DNA of 64,000 nucleotides from Conidiobolus incongruus B7586 (GCA_000697335.1 JNEM01009691.1:1-64000), one strand, 5' to 3'; shown: positions 21,509-33,173, counted from the stretch's first letter. The notes: generated by a model not told the origin, from the letters alone. Program-made: numbers and translations.

Positions 21509-21891
21509 TAATAAATCTTTGAAATAAAAAGATTATAACTTTGAAAATTTTTGATAGTAGAATTTAAAATCTTAGAATATACTTTATAATGTCTATATAT
21601 AAAATGATCATTAGTTATATCAATTATTCCATTTTAAAAATTTATTAATTATAAATTTTTCAATTTGATATTATCTTCAAAATGTTATATAAAAGATAAT
21701 ATATGATTTGAAATATAAGCCTTAATTCTAAGTTAAAAATTTAGTATACAATCCCATAATTTAATAGCTGAACTTTGTTTATATATCGTGGTTTGACACA
21801 AACGAAGCAGTGCTTTAAATAGTTTGATATATGCATGATTTAATCAATTATCAAAAAATCCTAAGACATTTTTTCAAGTTATATTATTGAA
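21509..21891. other. Upstream region of the DUF1115 gene
   Basis: AT-rich. Contains one exact ATCCCATA element. No gene seen. Confidence 0.5.
21751..21758 (+). promoter_or_regulatory. ATCCCATA element upstream of the DUF1115 gene
   Basis: Exact copy, 134 nt before the start codon at 21892, in gene-sense orientation. Confidence 0.5.
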
Positions 21892-22281
21892 ATGACTAAA
21901 ACAATCAAAACAATAGGATTTTATATGCACCATATTTATAACGATAAAAAGAAGCGATTAATAATCAATTTAGCAAAACGATATGAATTAAATGGGCTAT
22001 ATAAATTTGGGAAACCTGGAAGAGTTATCGTTCAGTCTGATAACTATGACCATTTAAAACAATATACTAAATTGATCAAATCTCAAACCTGGCAATATTG
22101 CACCGTTTCTGCTCAACTCGAGTTTAATTTGACAAATTTTAATCATAACAAAAATGAAGTTAATATTGTTAAAGAATTTGATGGGTTTAAAGCTTGCGAA
22201 ACTGATAATGAAATCAAATCTGAGCTAATTAAAGTTGGTTTACTGGAATTTTGGTTTGAATTGACAGGCTTCAAAAATTAA
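21892..22281 (+). CDS. DUF1115 / Prp3 C-terminal-like domain protein
   Basis: Intronless, 129 aa. The start of the domain is well conserved: HHIYNDKKKRLIINLAKRYELNGLYKFGKPGRVIVQ, followed by the YTKLIKSQTWQY stretch. This is the ferredoxin-like C-terminal domain (DUF1115) found after an RWD domain in RWDD2 proteins and at the end of the splicing factor Prp3. Here it stands alone: I see no RWD domain in the 380 bases upstream, so the protein is about half the size of RWDD2. The Prp3 domain helps contact U6/U4 snRNA; the role of the free form is not known. Confidence 0.75.
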   Translation: MTKTIKTIGFYMHHIYNDKKKRLIINLAKRYELNGLYKFGKPGRVIVQSDNYDHLKQYTKLIKSQTWQYCTVSAQLEFNLTNFNHNKNEVNIVKEFDGFKACETDNEIKSELIKVGLLEFWFELTGFKN

Positions 22282-23568
22282 TATCACATCCATGATATCA
22301 AATGTACATTATATTCATTCAAATAAATATATTATTAAATACTGTATTTAATATAATAATAGAAATATAATGCTTGGAATGGCTAGAGTACCTGAAATTA
22401 ATTAATCAGAGTGATCAAAAATTGTGTTATGAAGAGGGTGAATAGTGAATAATTTTTAAATGTATACCAATATTGTACAATATAGAAACTGTTTTCCTCA
22501 ATTAAGCAATATATAATATAACTCAAATATTACGTAAATGATGCACTTATAAGTATCTATCAACAGTTTTAAGGATTCAATTTAATATTTATCATTATAA
22601 ATTTTAATATATTTAAAATTTATCAAACTACTTTACAAGATAATAAATAAAATTAGATTTATATTATTCATTAGGTTGTATATATTATATAATATTATAA
22701 TCAATATGTGACTTTTCCAATAATCATACACTAGAGTTATACAATAGAAAATTTTAAAATTCGTTTATAATTAGTATAAAATTTATAATCATTTTTTGAT
22801 ATTGTAAATATGATTATCAAAGAGAATGAGTAAAAATAATTTTATTATATAATAATTTGTTAAAATTATTTTGAATAAGAAAGTAAATATATAATAAATT
22901 ATTCAAAACATCAAAAATGTCAATATTTTAAACTATAGATACATAATATTATTTACATGTATGGAAAATATATTATATCAATTTTTTGATTGTACATTAT
23001 CTATTCGATACATAGTATAATGTTTTTTAAAAATCACTGTTTAAACCTGAACTAAATATGATAGAAGCATATATTCATTAGAACCATTAGATATTTAATT
23101 ATGACGGGTGGTCAAACTCACTCATTGGAAGGAATCCCTTAAAAGGGTACATAATATTAGGCAAAGAGCTAAAAAAGTTAATCAAATATAAAAGAAAGAG
23201 TAAAGCTATAGTTAAGATAGTAGAGCACGGTGTTTATTCAAGAAAGTCAAGTGGTTTAAATATTTTGAATATAATAGAAAGTGGCTTATAATATGGAATT
23301 TCTAGAATATCACAAGCTCTTGGGGCTAAGGACTAAAGTATCTCTGACAATTGCATTGATTAAGAAAATGGTTTTATTGATAACTATAAATTAATAATGA
23401 ATATAGTATTGAACAGACTAAAGAATATACTTTTTTGATAATTTTTTTGGAATATAGATTAGATATAATCTAATATACAAAAATTTCCATTAATTTTAAT
23501 GTTGATTAATGAAGCTATTCACATGAAATAAAATATTTAATGCATTATATATATATATATATATTAAA
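22282..23568. other. Intergenic DNA with a possible transposase relic
   Basis: AT-rich except for 23101-23350, which is less AT-rich and is listed separately. A TA microsatellite lies at about 23547-23563. Confidence 0.5.
23101..23350 (+). pseudogene. Possible relic of a Tc1-like transposase DNA-binding region
   Basis: This island is less AT-rich than its flanks. One frame reads GKELKKLIKYKRKSKAIVKI, then VEHGVYSRKS, resembling the end of the second HTH in Tc1-type proteins (compare TTVHKVLRESGVY in the 9.5 kb gene). Further on it reads GISRISQALGAKD. The frame is interrupted by stops and no terminal repeats were found. It could equally be an unrelated dead gene. Confidence 0.3.
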
Positions 23569-24335
23569 TTATTTGAATCGATTCTTGATTACACCACTAG
23601 TCTTAGCTGCATTTCTAGCCTTTAATTCAGCTTCTTTAACTATATTAAAATATTAGCATATTGTTAATCGAATGTGAATAATATAAAAACATACTTTCAG
23701 CTTCGGCCTTCTTAGCAGCAGCGGCTTCTTCCCTCTTCTTACGAATAGCAGCAAGACGAGCGAGATCAGCTTTGGCTTGATCTGTCTTGCCTTCCATATG
23801 GAGTTTCCAATATCTTGCCTGAGCTTCTTTTTTCTCCTTAGCTTCTCTTTCCCTTCTTGAGAGTTCTCTAGGTGCAGCAGTGTCTAAGGTCGAAGCCTTA
23901 AAGTGGGATTTGACTTGTTGGCGGTTGGGATTCTCAATTTCAATACTTTTATCTTCTCCTTCAGAGTCAGAAACTTGTTCAGATTTCTTTTTAATGTCAA
24001 GGTTCTTCATTTGCTATTTAAATATAAATGGCATGTTCATAATGTATGAAATTTATGCGTAAATATAGTATATTACTTGAACTGGAATTTCGTCTGAATC
24101 GGAATCTGATCCCAAACCTGAGCCACTATCGGAATCTTGCGTTTTTCCACGATTTTGCTCCTCTAAAGTATTCTAGAATAAAATTTTGATGATGTGAATA
24201 AGATTAATTATTCAAAATGAGGGAGGATATTACCCAACCCCACATATCATCGTCGTGATTTCTGCGGTCATATTGATTCTTTCCTCTACTACCAGCACTT
24301 GCCCCCCCGCGTTTATTCAATTTACCGCGAGCCAT
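23569..24335 (-). CDS. PDAP1-like (28-kDa heat- and acid-stable phosphoprotein)
   Basis: Four exons (24335-24234, 24172-24077, 24013-23695, 23639-23569), GT-AG and in phase, give 195 aa, close to the ~180 aa of animal PDAP1. It opens [18 protein letters not shown], has an acidic Ser/Asp middle ([15 protein letters not shown]), then the conserved basic helix [40 protein letters not shown] with [13 protein letters not shown]. The family is highly charged, probably helical and heat-soluble. It was first described as a PDGF-associated protein in animals, but its molecular role in fungi is unclear. A near-variant of the upstream element lies 88 nt before the start. Confidence 0.9.
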
Positions 24336-24422
24336 AATTATTTATTGATCAATTATAATTATTCCAATTAGTATTCATGAACTGTGGATAAAGTTTTAAT
24401 ATTAATTTTTATGATGAGATAT

Positions 24423-24430
24423 TATGGGAA
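24423..24430 (-). promoter_or_regulatory. TTCCCATA, variant of the upstream element, for PDAP1
   Basis: Gene-sense TTCCCATA, 88 nt before the PDAP1 start, the same spacing as several exact copies. Confidence 0.35.
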
Positions 24431-24613
24431 CTGTAACAAAGGAAAACGTGCTGAATATCAAACTTGAATTTTGACCTGAATAATTTTTGGATTGATTTAA
24501 TTTGAAAATTAATATTTAAAAAGGTGAATATATTTACATGATATGGATTTATTGAATTTAAGCAAGTATAATGATTTACCTTCTATTTTCAGGCCATTCA
24601 CTCTACTAATTCC

Positions 24614-26380
24614 TCAGCGATATCGATTAAATTTGACCGTACCATCATTCACTACTATTCGATCCTTTAAGGCATTGTTATCCCAACTCATTGTACTCAT
24701 GTCTCCAAAAACACCAACTCGATTGCGCTTAGGGAACCAGTTAGGATGGGTAATTATTAGAATCAGAGCAATAAGCAAGCTCACCCAAAGAGCAATGGTG
24801 AAAGCCAATCTGAATCGTCCTTTCCACCTTATATGAATAGGATTCGGAGTGCGACTCGTTTGTAAAGGAAGAAGGCAAATTGCAAGATAAGCAAAGAACC
24901 ATAGAGGGTAGAATAGAAAACCTATTCCAAAGATAATTACATACATCTGTTCCGTTCTCTGATCTCCTTTCATCCAGTGCCTCCAATGGTACCATTTAGT
25001 TGTCTTGGATAGCTGTGAATCTATTATTATTTCTTTTTGATCAGCCATGAGACCAAGATCATGCTGACCAAACATCGCTTTGTCTTTTGTAAGAGTAGTT
25101 GGCTCAAGACAATCTCCAATTTGAATTCTAGACAAAAGAGAGAACTTTGCAGGTTTTAAATCCCTGAGAAAATCAGCAAAGGACCCAACTTTTTCTTTAA
25201 AAACATTTGATTTTTTCAAATCGTCATCATGTTGTTCCAAGCGAAATACATTAAGATGCTCAATGGATCCAATATTCGATTTGATTTTCAAATCATTGCC
25301 TATATCCAATCCTACGGAACTCGTGCGTTTCCGGTATAGCTCACTCAGTGATGTCTTCGGGAGTTTCCCTTGGAACCATTCTATTACTTTATGTGCCGTT
25401 GGCTGAGATGCCAAATCTGGCTGCGAATCAGCTTTTAAATGCTCTTTCTCAGTGATATGTGGTTGATGAATTTCTGATTTGGCCATAAGGAGCTGCAATA
25501 TGTTTATTTCGCTCACACTATAAAACTTTCTACCAAAAGATGATCTGGCTGAACGGGGTGGAGGTTGAATGATAGAGCTTGAAGACAGATGATCATGAGT
25601 TGACACATCTGTTTCAGTTGGTGATGGGATGAAATTTTCATCTACTGGATTTAAAACATCCCCGTTGAATGTAGGTAAAGCAGATACATTGATTGTTGAT
25701 TTGTTGTTATGATTGATGCTGTAAGGCTTTGATGGTACATCCAGCTTCTTAGAAGTTACATTCTTTAATTGGTCCGCTGCTGTTCGCAGCATTTCACTGA
25801 GGTTTAGGCTCATACTCGAGGACGATGCACGAACATTGCTTTGATTTAAACTACTGTGAGATGCGAGTACAGAATTTTTAGGGCTGTCCCTCTTAAATAT
25901 TCTGTTTGAACTTAGGTTGAAAGAAGCAGTGGAATAAATTTTAGACCATGGCATTTGAATGACGTTGTTGATTGCTGTTTCTTCTTCGTCACTGGAGTAC
26001 TCATCCGTATCTTCATCTTCATAATGCTTGCTACCACTATACTGTTCCCAGCCTCCATTCTGGCAATTTTGGAAATTAATTGGAATCAACCGATTGTTAA
26101 ATTGACTATTGCTGTCATAAGTTTTAGAATGATTCAAATGAATCATCTTGGAAATCGAACAACTGCTGGTATCCAAGCTGGTCGCAATGCCGGATGTACT
26201 CCGAACATCTGAGACATTAACTGATGAACTGGAGGGAGGGAGAGATGCAGGCTCATCCTCAGGACTGAAGGTAATGCACTCTCTTAGGGGGCTATTTTTG
26301 AACACAGTGGGATCATATTTTCCACTTGGATTCCTTAATCGAGAACTACGAAATGACATGAGATATGATGAGAATGACAA
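24614..26380 (-). CDS. Ser-rich protein with two C-terminal membrane helices (unidentified)
   Basis: Intronless, 588 aa. The long N-terminal part (~1-470) is Ser/Asn-rich and probably disordered and cytosolic, with an acidic patch (YEDEDTDEYSSDEEE) near residue 125. Two hydrophobic segments follow at about 479-503 (FGIGFLFYPLWFFAYLAICLL) and 524-543 (RLAFTIALWVSLLIALILII), joined by a short basic loop. A 45-residue tail ends the protein. The layout resembles fungal proteins of the plasma membrane or ER with a big disordered head, but I recognise no family. Its 3' end lies 0.28 kb upstream of the PDAP1 start. Confidence 0.75.
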   Translation of the reverse strand: MSFSSYLMSFRSSRLRNPSGKYDPTVFKNSPLRECITFSPEDEPASLPPSSSSVNVSDVRSTSGIATSLDTSSCSISKMIHLNHSKTYDSNSQFNNRLIPINFQNCQNGGWEQYSGSKHYEDEDTDEYSSDEEETAINNVIQMPWSKIYSTASFNLSSNRIFKRDSPKNSVLASHSSLNQSNVRASSSSMSLNLSEMLRTAADQLKNVTSKKLDVPSKPYSINHNNKSTINVSALPTFNGDVLNPVDENFIPSPTETDVSTHDHLSSSSIIQPPPRSARSSFGRKFYSVSEINILQLLMAKSEIHQPHITEKEHLKADSQPDLASQPTAHKVIEWFQGKLPKTSLSELYRKRTSSVGLDIGNDLKIKSNIGSIEHLNVFRLEQHDDDLKKSNVFKEKVGSFADFLRDLKPAKFSLLSRIQIGDCLEPTTLTKDKAMFGQHDLGLMADQKEIIIDSQLSKTTKWYHWRHWMKGDQRTEQMYVIIFGIGFLFYPLWFFAYLAICLLPLQTSRTPNPIHIRWKGRFRLAFTIALWVSLLIALILIITHPNWFPKRNRVGVFGDMSTMSWDNNALKDRIVVNDGTVKFNRYR

Positions 26381-26973
26381 CTATGAAATGCTCTTCAATA
26401 ATTTAAATGAATAAAAAATACACAAGAAACCAATATTTAATACATGCAATTCAAATCAGAAAAAATTAAAAAAGTTCAAATTACGTCGGAATATTAATGA
26501 TATTATACCAAGTCTCTTACACTTAAACGCCATAAAACTAAGAATCTTAATTAGAGATGTGGATTTAGTAGGTAAAATTTGTTTAGTTTGAAACGTATCA
26601 AATTTATCAAAATTGATTAATTTAAATCTTATTAGATCATTCAATATATAAATATTCATTTACCATAAAATATTGATTATTTTATGTAATGTAATGTAAT
26701 AGATATATTAAAATGTTATTAATTATTAATTTCAATTTCATTATTACAATCAAAATAAATCAAATTGAATCTAAACATTTCGATTGAATATAAAATTCAT
26801 TTTGAAAATATTTAATTTATGTTTTTTTAATGATGCTAAATATAAAATACAAGTAGAATAAGCTAATTTAAAGCTATTCGTATTACTTTAAATGAAAAAG
26901 TGTATTGATTACACCTTACTAAACCTTGATACAATTTACTATACTCCCATACATCTTTAAATTGAGTGTAAAA

Positions 26974-27011
<38 letters not shown>

Positions 27012-28103
27012 TCAAAGATAGGTTGATTGAAAATCAACTAGATTCATGCCATCTACTTTTTAGATATTATTTATGGTTCAAGATCCATAGAATGATGCCT
27101 AACCCAGGCAGGCTATAGTAATCCTTAGTGATTCATCTATACTGTTTGTTGCTAGTGAGAATTGATTCCAATATACTTGAATTCAATTCTTTATAACAAT
27201 GAATATGTTGCTATATTTGAGTAAAATAATCTATAAACTATATCAAAATTAAAAATATTTGATTATATTTTATGTAATTAATTGATAGATATTAATGAAT
27301 TATACAATAAATTTAGTAATACACATTGAAATGTATTTATAACTTACAGCTCAATTTAAATTTTCATATTATTTGAATCTTAATTAACCAAATCATAAAA
27401 TATAAATTATTAAACAAACTATCAAATGACAAAATATATATCATAATTCGAATGTATAAATATATCAATAGTATCATACATCATTTTCAACAACTCTAGT
27501 GGGTAATATTAATTAAATCGACTAAACTAAGTTGGGAAATGACTCCAATATTATTTCAAAAATTTATTATATTTACGATATTCAATATAAAATATACATG
27601 ATATAAATATAACTATTTAAAAAATAGATTTTAACCTACTGGTGTAAATGAGGATCTATATTTAATCCTTAATATTTGGTCATTTTTACATAGATCTTGG
27701 TTATAGTCCGACAGTAGATACCTGGTTTTTATTGTAATAATATATTGGAAAATATATATCTTTTGAGATAATATATTGAATTTTATTTACACATACCTAT
27801 TATTAAAATTTTTCAAGCATATACTTTGTCTTGAAGGTTGAGCTTAAGTTTAAGATATAGGTATATAATTTATCAAAATAATTTATTAACATAGGCTTTT
27901 ATATAATACCAAAAGGATTCAAAACATTTAGAATGTTCAAATTTGAAATATAATAACATAATAATTTTCAATATTGATGATTGCTATTTGAATAATTTCA
28001 ATCCCATATAATTTGAAATATAATTCAATTTGAATTAAACTAATGCAATTGTGACTAATAACAATATAAAATTATATCAAATGAAAATATTTATTCATTT
28101 ACT
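26381..28103. other. AT-rich intergenic DNA upstream of SNF5
   Basis: Contains a TA microsatellite at about 26975-27011, a small perfect hairpin just after it (GTTGATT-GAA-AATCAAC at 27021-27037), and an ATCCCATA element before SNF5. No gene seen. Confidence 0.5.
28001..28008 (+). promoter_or_regulatory. ATCCCATA element upstream of SNF5
   Basis: Exact copy, 96 nt before the SNF5 start codon, gene-sense orientation. Confidence 0.5.
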
Positions 28104-29717
28104 ATGAATCCATATAACTATAATAATCATTTACAGAATATCACAAATTTAAATAATATTAATATTAGTAACAACAATAACTCTAACCTTAGCTCACTAG
28201 CAAATCATCCCATACAATATGCTCAGCAAGCTGCTCCAATTCCTGGCTTGATACCCCAAACCGATCCTTCCATGTTCAATCCAAATGCCCTCCAAAGGAA
28301 TCTATTGCCTAAGCCACTCCACAATGCGATGCCGGTGCCCAATCTTCAAATGCCTCAACTAGTTCCCAGACCTCAATTTCCCAATTTCAATATTCCTAAG
28401 CCCTCTCAATTACCTAATTATCTTCAGCCAGCTAAACCAACTGTAGCTACCCAAGCCATGCCAGCAACACCTACTAATGCAAATACATTTCTCCAACCCA
28501 AAATTCCCCATCCTACATCTGCAATAGATCAACATAATATGGAAGCAGCGTCTCCAATAAGCTTATCAAACATAGACGAAAAGGATATCATTAAAATAGA
28601 AGATAATGCTAAATTGAAAGACACTTTAGAAAAAATTAAATCCAAAGACAACGAATACAAACTCCAATTGAAAAAGCAGAGTGAAAAGAACCTACATTTA
28701 AAAACACAGCTACAACACACGGCCTCAAAAAACCGCAGCACGCAGATACATCCTGCACCTATTTTATGGACTTCTCCTCATTCACGCATACCATCCTACC
28801 TTCGGTTCAAGTTAGATCAGCCTCGTAAAATCAACAAGCAACTTGCGGGTCTGAAGCTTGGATTGTGTCCTATTCGCCTAGAATTGGAATTAAACCAACA
28901 TAAGCTAAGAGATGTGCTACTATGGAACGTGTATGAGCCAATAATCACGGTAGAAGCTTTTGCTGAAGTTTTATGCCAGGACACACTTCTACCTCCTCAG
29001 TTCGTGCCTCTTGTAACAACTTCGATGAACGAGCAAATTGAAGATTATGCCAAATACGGCGAAGAAACTTTACTCCATTTGAAAAAACTTTCTGAGCAGG
29101 GCTTGATATTACCTGAGCTTATTATTGATATTCAAATTGATATTACCATCGGCAATGTGAATCTTGAGGATAGATTCTCATGGGACATTCTATCCCCCCA
29201 CAGTGACCCAGAGCTCATGGCTCATCTCACATGCCAGGACCTTGGTCTTGGGGGTGAGTTCATTACTTGTTATGCCCATAGTATTCGCGAGCAATGCTTT
29301 ACATATCTAAAATCACTTAAGCTGATTGATCACGATTTTACATCACCATACATTCATGAACAAGACCTACAAAAATGCTTCTTGCCACCTCCAACAAAGA
29401 GCATTCGATCTGTACATGAGGTTGGGACATATACTCCCATGCTCACAGAGTTGTCTTCCTTTGAATTGGATCGTATGGAGAAAGATCGCGAGAGAGAGTA
29501 TCGCCGTAAAAGACGTCAGACACGTTCTAGAAGAGGAATTGCACTGCCCGAGAGAGAACCTCAGAAAACCGCTCCCACCCGTCACCCACCGCTTCCCCTA
29601 CCCATTCCGTTTCCCAACTCTGATCCCAGTGCACTCAGCCGTGCACTTTCGCCCAAGTCGCAACAGAAAGCAGCTGACCGCTCTAGAAATTTTAAGAAGA
29701 AAACACACTTTGATTGA
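28104..29717 (+). CDS. SNF5/SMARCB1/Sfh1-family chromatin remodelling subunit
   Basis: Intronless, 537 aa. An Asn-rich start (res 1-30), a Pro/Gln/Asn-rich linker and a Lys-rich coiled coil (~155-205) lead to the SNF5 domain at about 255-405. Its two repeats are clear: LRDVLLWNVYEPIITVEAFAEVLCQD and EDRFSWDILSPHSDPELMAHLTCQDLGLGGEF, the latter ending with AHSIREQ as in human SMARCB1. The C-terminal basic stretch after LTELSSFELDRMEKDRE also matches. SNF5 is a core subunit of SWI/SNF, and Sfh1 the paralogue in RSC; I cannot tell which this is. It acts in the nucleus on nucleosomes. Confidence 0.92.
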   Translation: MNPYNYNNHLQNITNLNNINISNNNNSNLSSLANHPIQYAQQAAPIPGLIPQTDPSMFNPNALQRNLLPKPLHNAMPVPNLQMPQLVPRPQFPNFNIPKPSQLPNYLQPAKPTVATQAMPATPTNANTFLQPKIPHPTSAIDQHNMEAASPISLSNIDEKDIIKIEDNAKLKDTLEKIKSKDNEYKLQLKKQSEKNLHLKTQLQHTASKNRSTQIHPAPILWTSPHSRIPSYLRFKLDQPRKINKQLAGLKLGLCPIRLELELNQHKLRDVLLWNVYEPIITVEAFAEVLCQDTLLPPQFVPLVTTSMNEQIEDYAKYGEETLLHLKKLSEQGLILPELIIDIQIDITIGNVNLEDRFSWDILSPHSDPELMAHLTCQDLGLGGEFITCYAHSIREQCFTYLKSLKLIDHDFTSPYIHEQDLQKCFLPPPTKSIRSVHEVGTYTPMLTELSSFELDRMEKDREREYRRKRRQTRSRRGIALPEREPQKTAPTRHPPLPLPIPFPNSDPSALSRALSPKSQQKAADRSRNFKKKTHFD

Positions 29718-32700
29718 TTGGATTTTATTAGTTTTTGGCCATTTATTAATGAACATAGCTTTTAATTTGAAAGCTTATCAAGTAATTAATTTTTTATCAC
29801 ATATGCTATATTTATTGTTTAGCTCAGCTAGAATCAGATTCAATTACTAGTCTATTTCAATTTTACTAAACAAATTTTACTACATTTTCTTAATTTAATT
29901 TAAAGATTTTAAAATATAAAATATAAAATATAAAACATCATCAAATAATGATATTTTACATTTTTATTTAATTATATAAATAAACAAATAACTTTGTATA
30001 TACATGATGCTCACGAAAATAGTCTATTTGTTACTTGAAGTCATATCAAATTGTAATTATCTAATTTGGTAAGAAAATACATTTAATATATATGATAATA
30101 ACTCGAATTTCATAAAATTATATATTTATTCTTATAAATTTCAAAAATATTCAAATTTATGAATTATCACTATAATTGACATTACCAAATATTTTAATAA
30201 ACAAATTATAGAACAAGAAAATGGTCAAATTTGATATGATCTTAATTATCGAATCCTTTAGTAAATAATACATCTTGATATTTTATATATTTTGATTTCT
30301 ATATAATGATTCCTATATATCAATTGAAGATTAACACTTTCATTCCAATTAATGAATGATATATTATCAATTAAATCATATTAACTTAGTCTATATCTAA
30401 TATTGGGTCAAGATCAAATGAAATTATTATGATACAAAATTGAATTTATTATTGACTTTAATATAATCTAACTTATTCAGATAATGAATGTTATATTTTA
30501 TCAGAAATTATAAAGAACAATTTCCCTATTTTGAATTTGTTTCAACAATTTAATTCTTTATTAAGTTATAAATATTTAGATAAGATCGATTAATTTATCT
30601 GATATGTTAATTAATAAATATTAATTAAATTATGAAAATTATTCAAATTGAATATTGAGCAATTTATTATAGATATTAATCCCTTAACTAAAGGATAATC
30701 TTGATTTTTTAATATAATTAATCAATATATAAAAAATTTAATAAAATATATGATTATTTGTATAATGTTAAAAACAGTTACAATATTCAATATATTCCTA
30801 ATCAGTTGTTCCGGTTTCACAAGGTCATATCAACATCTGAAATCATATTCATATCATCACTTATCTGTTATTTTAATGTCTTAAAAATCAATTAAACTCA
30901 GAAAATATCACACAATTAACCTCAATTTTAAATCTAATAAATTCAGATTGATCGAGATTGATATATCTCTAAATTTAATTCTTTATAAAATAAGTATTGT
31001 TTATCTTTAATTAATCTTTGATATACCTTGATTTAAAAGCATATTCTTGGTAATAAATTTTTCTTTGATTTATTAGATAATTCGAAGACATCTTAATTCT
31101 AATGATGTATTACCTTTATGATTTTATGAATGTAGCTTATTTCAATGTTTAATTCGATTGTTTTATTTCCTTTTGAAATTTTCATATTATTTCAGTGAAT
31201 ATAAATGTTAAATTATAATTCACAATATTACCAATAATTGAGTTATGAACCAAGTGAATATATATTTTAGCGAGATAGTATTTAATATGCATTACAATTA
31301 GAACAATTTTAGAATTTATTAGAGAAATTTAATATAATTATACAGTCATTTATATTAATAAAAAATCTTTTTTATCAGAAATCATACTTATCAATATAAT
31401 CTCATATATAATTTTATACTAATTATTATGAATCATATTAAATAAAATTAATTAAAACAAGTTCAAAAGAAAAATCAATCATCATTTAATAAATGCTAAT
31501 TATTAAAATATTTATAATTAGCGAGATTATTATGAGTCAGTATATATTTTATTAATATATAATATATTTTAATTTTCTTCTAATTATCTTATGAATAAAT
31601 TAATTTTTTTTAATTCGATTTATCAAAAAATATAAATGCACTTGAAATTTTAATTAGGATTTTCAGAATACAAATTGGTGTAACTTGGTATTACGAATCT
31701 AATATTTTCAAATTATCACGAGATATTTAAATATTATCAATTTAGTATTTTCTTATTGATATAATATTCTTATAAATCATAGTTTAATTCCATAATCTGT
31801 TATAAACATGATAATTTTTCATCTAAAATTAATTTATATTTAGAATCATTCTAATTATTTCATACTTACTCCGTAATAAATTAATTGGTTAATTCATTAA
31901 CTTCAAAATATGATGAATTTGTAATCTTCTGAACGGTTCATAAATTGAAATTATGTTCAATTAATCATTAGCTTTAGAAATAATATTTATTAAAATAAAT
32001 TTATATTGTTATTGATTTAATTAAATACAACACAGTCATAAATTAAAGGGCAAATATTATTCACAATTTTATTCAAAACTCTCGGTTGAATATGGATTAA
32101 ATCATATTCCCATGTAATAATTCACTATTCGTCTTTCAATAACTTCCCGATATTTTCAATTTTAAAAACAATTTTGAGGATTTTAAAATATAATAGTTAA
32201 AGTATATAAATGATTTTATTAGAAAGGAAATGATATCATCACAATAATGTAAGACTCATTATTAAAATAATTTCGATATTTTCTCATTTAAATAACTATT
32301 TTGGTGAGTATATTTCTATGATTGGATAATTTATTTTTAATATATAATATATAATATTACTGGATTGGGAAATAAAATATAATTAAATAATTACTTAAAT
32401 GATTAACATCTCGCTCTATTACATCTCAACCAAAATAAATCTATAATACCGATAAATGGCCGTTTACATTAAAAAAAGTTTAAAATTTAATAATCTGTGT
32501 ATTAATCTATATTAAGAATGGATGGCTTTGTTTGAATTTCTACAATTACACCAATTTATTCATCAATATTCTATCAAGAATATGCTAAGTATCGAAAAAC
32601 TGGAAAGAGTTAAAAATAGTCAAAGAAAGTAATTTTGATTATATCTAAGAGTGAATAAATGTTTGAATAGTGAAATTTAATCTTATAGCTACCAATAATC

Positions 32701-32795
32701 AAAATCATTTATTCAGAAACAAAAAGGAAGATAATGTATATATATTATTAATTAATATTCATAATATATAATAAACGCTACTAAAGGGTGTGTAT
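29718..32795. other. Gene-free AT-rich stretch
   Basis: No convincing gene in about 3 kb. A 36-codon open frame at 32522-32632 (+) is the only compact possibility and is listed separately. Confidence 0.5.
32522..32632 (+). CDS. Possible small ORF, 36 aa
   Basis: Starts MALFEFLQLHQF and ends ERVKNSQRK. It is less repetitive than surrounding DNA, but has no homology that I recognise and no clear promoter. Could be chance. Confidence 0.15.
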   Translation: MALFEFLQLHQFIHQYSIKNMLSIEKLERVKNSQRK

Positions 32796-33173
32796 TTAGA
32801 AAAATTTAAGATAAATAATTAATAGAATAATAGCTATTAAAACAATAATAATGGCATACTTAATAAACTTATTGGTTAGCATTCTTCTAGTCATCTCTTT
32901 TAGAGTACTTTGAGCATTATGAACATTTGAATCTGCTTCTCTTAATGTGTTCCTAGTGTTTAATATTTGCTCTCTTTGAGTTCTTAAATCGGTCAGAATG
33001 CCAGCTCCCAATTGCTCGGTCTCTAATGCCAATCGATGACTATTTTGAAGTCTCTGACTGCTCGTATTCAGGGTCTCAGTTCCGCTTAACAAGCGAGTCC
33101 TTTGATCGGTTTCAGCGTCGTCAAAATCGATAATAGTTCTACCAGCTAGCAATTCATCTCTGTTTGTGCTCAT
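32796..33173 (-). CDS. Vti1-like Qb-SNARE lacking the Habc domain
   Basis: Intronless, 125 aa. From RDELLAGR onward it matches Vti1: DQRTRLLSGTETLNTSSQRLQ, the SNARE helix HRLALETEQLGAGILTDLRTQREQILNTRNTLREAD with central Gln, and a C-terminal anchor (YAIIIVLIAIILLIIYL). Vti1 normally has ~220 aa, with an N-terminal three-helix Habc domain of ~90 residues; here the protein starts immediately before RDELLAGR. I searched the 680 bases upstream by eye and found no exon resembling Habc. Vti1 is a Qb-SNARE for Golgi, endosome and vacuole fusion. Its ATG lies 88 nt from an ATCCCATA element, which supports this start as genuine. Confidence 0.85.
   Translation of the reverse strand: MSTNRDELLAGRTIIDFDDAETDQRTRLLSGTETLNTSSQRLQNSHRLALETEQLGAGILTDLRTQREQILNTRNTLREADSNVHNAQSTLKEMTRRMLTNKFIKYAIIIVLIAIILLIIYLKFF

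Noticed and set aside
26456-26659. 67-codon minus-strand open frame
   Set aside because: Leu/Ile/Asn/Phe-rich with no features; lies in AT-rich upstream DNA of the 588-aa gene.
29326-29850. 174-codon plus-strand frame at the end of SNF5
   Set aside because: Overlaps the conserved SNF5 C terminus in another frame and has no family features.
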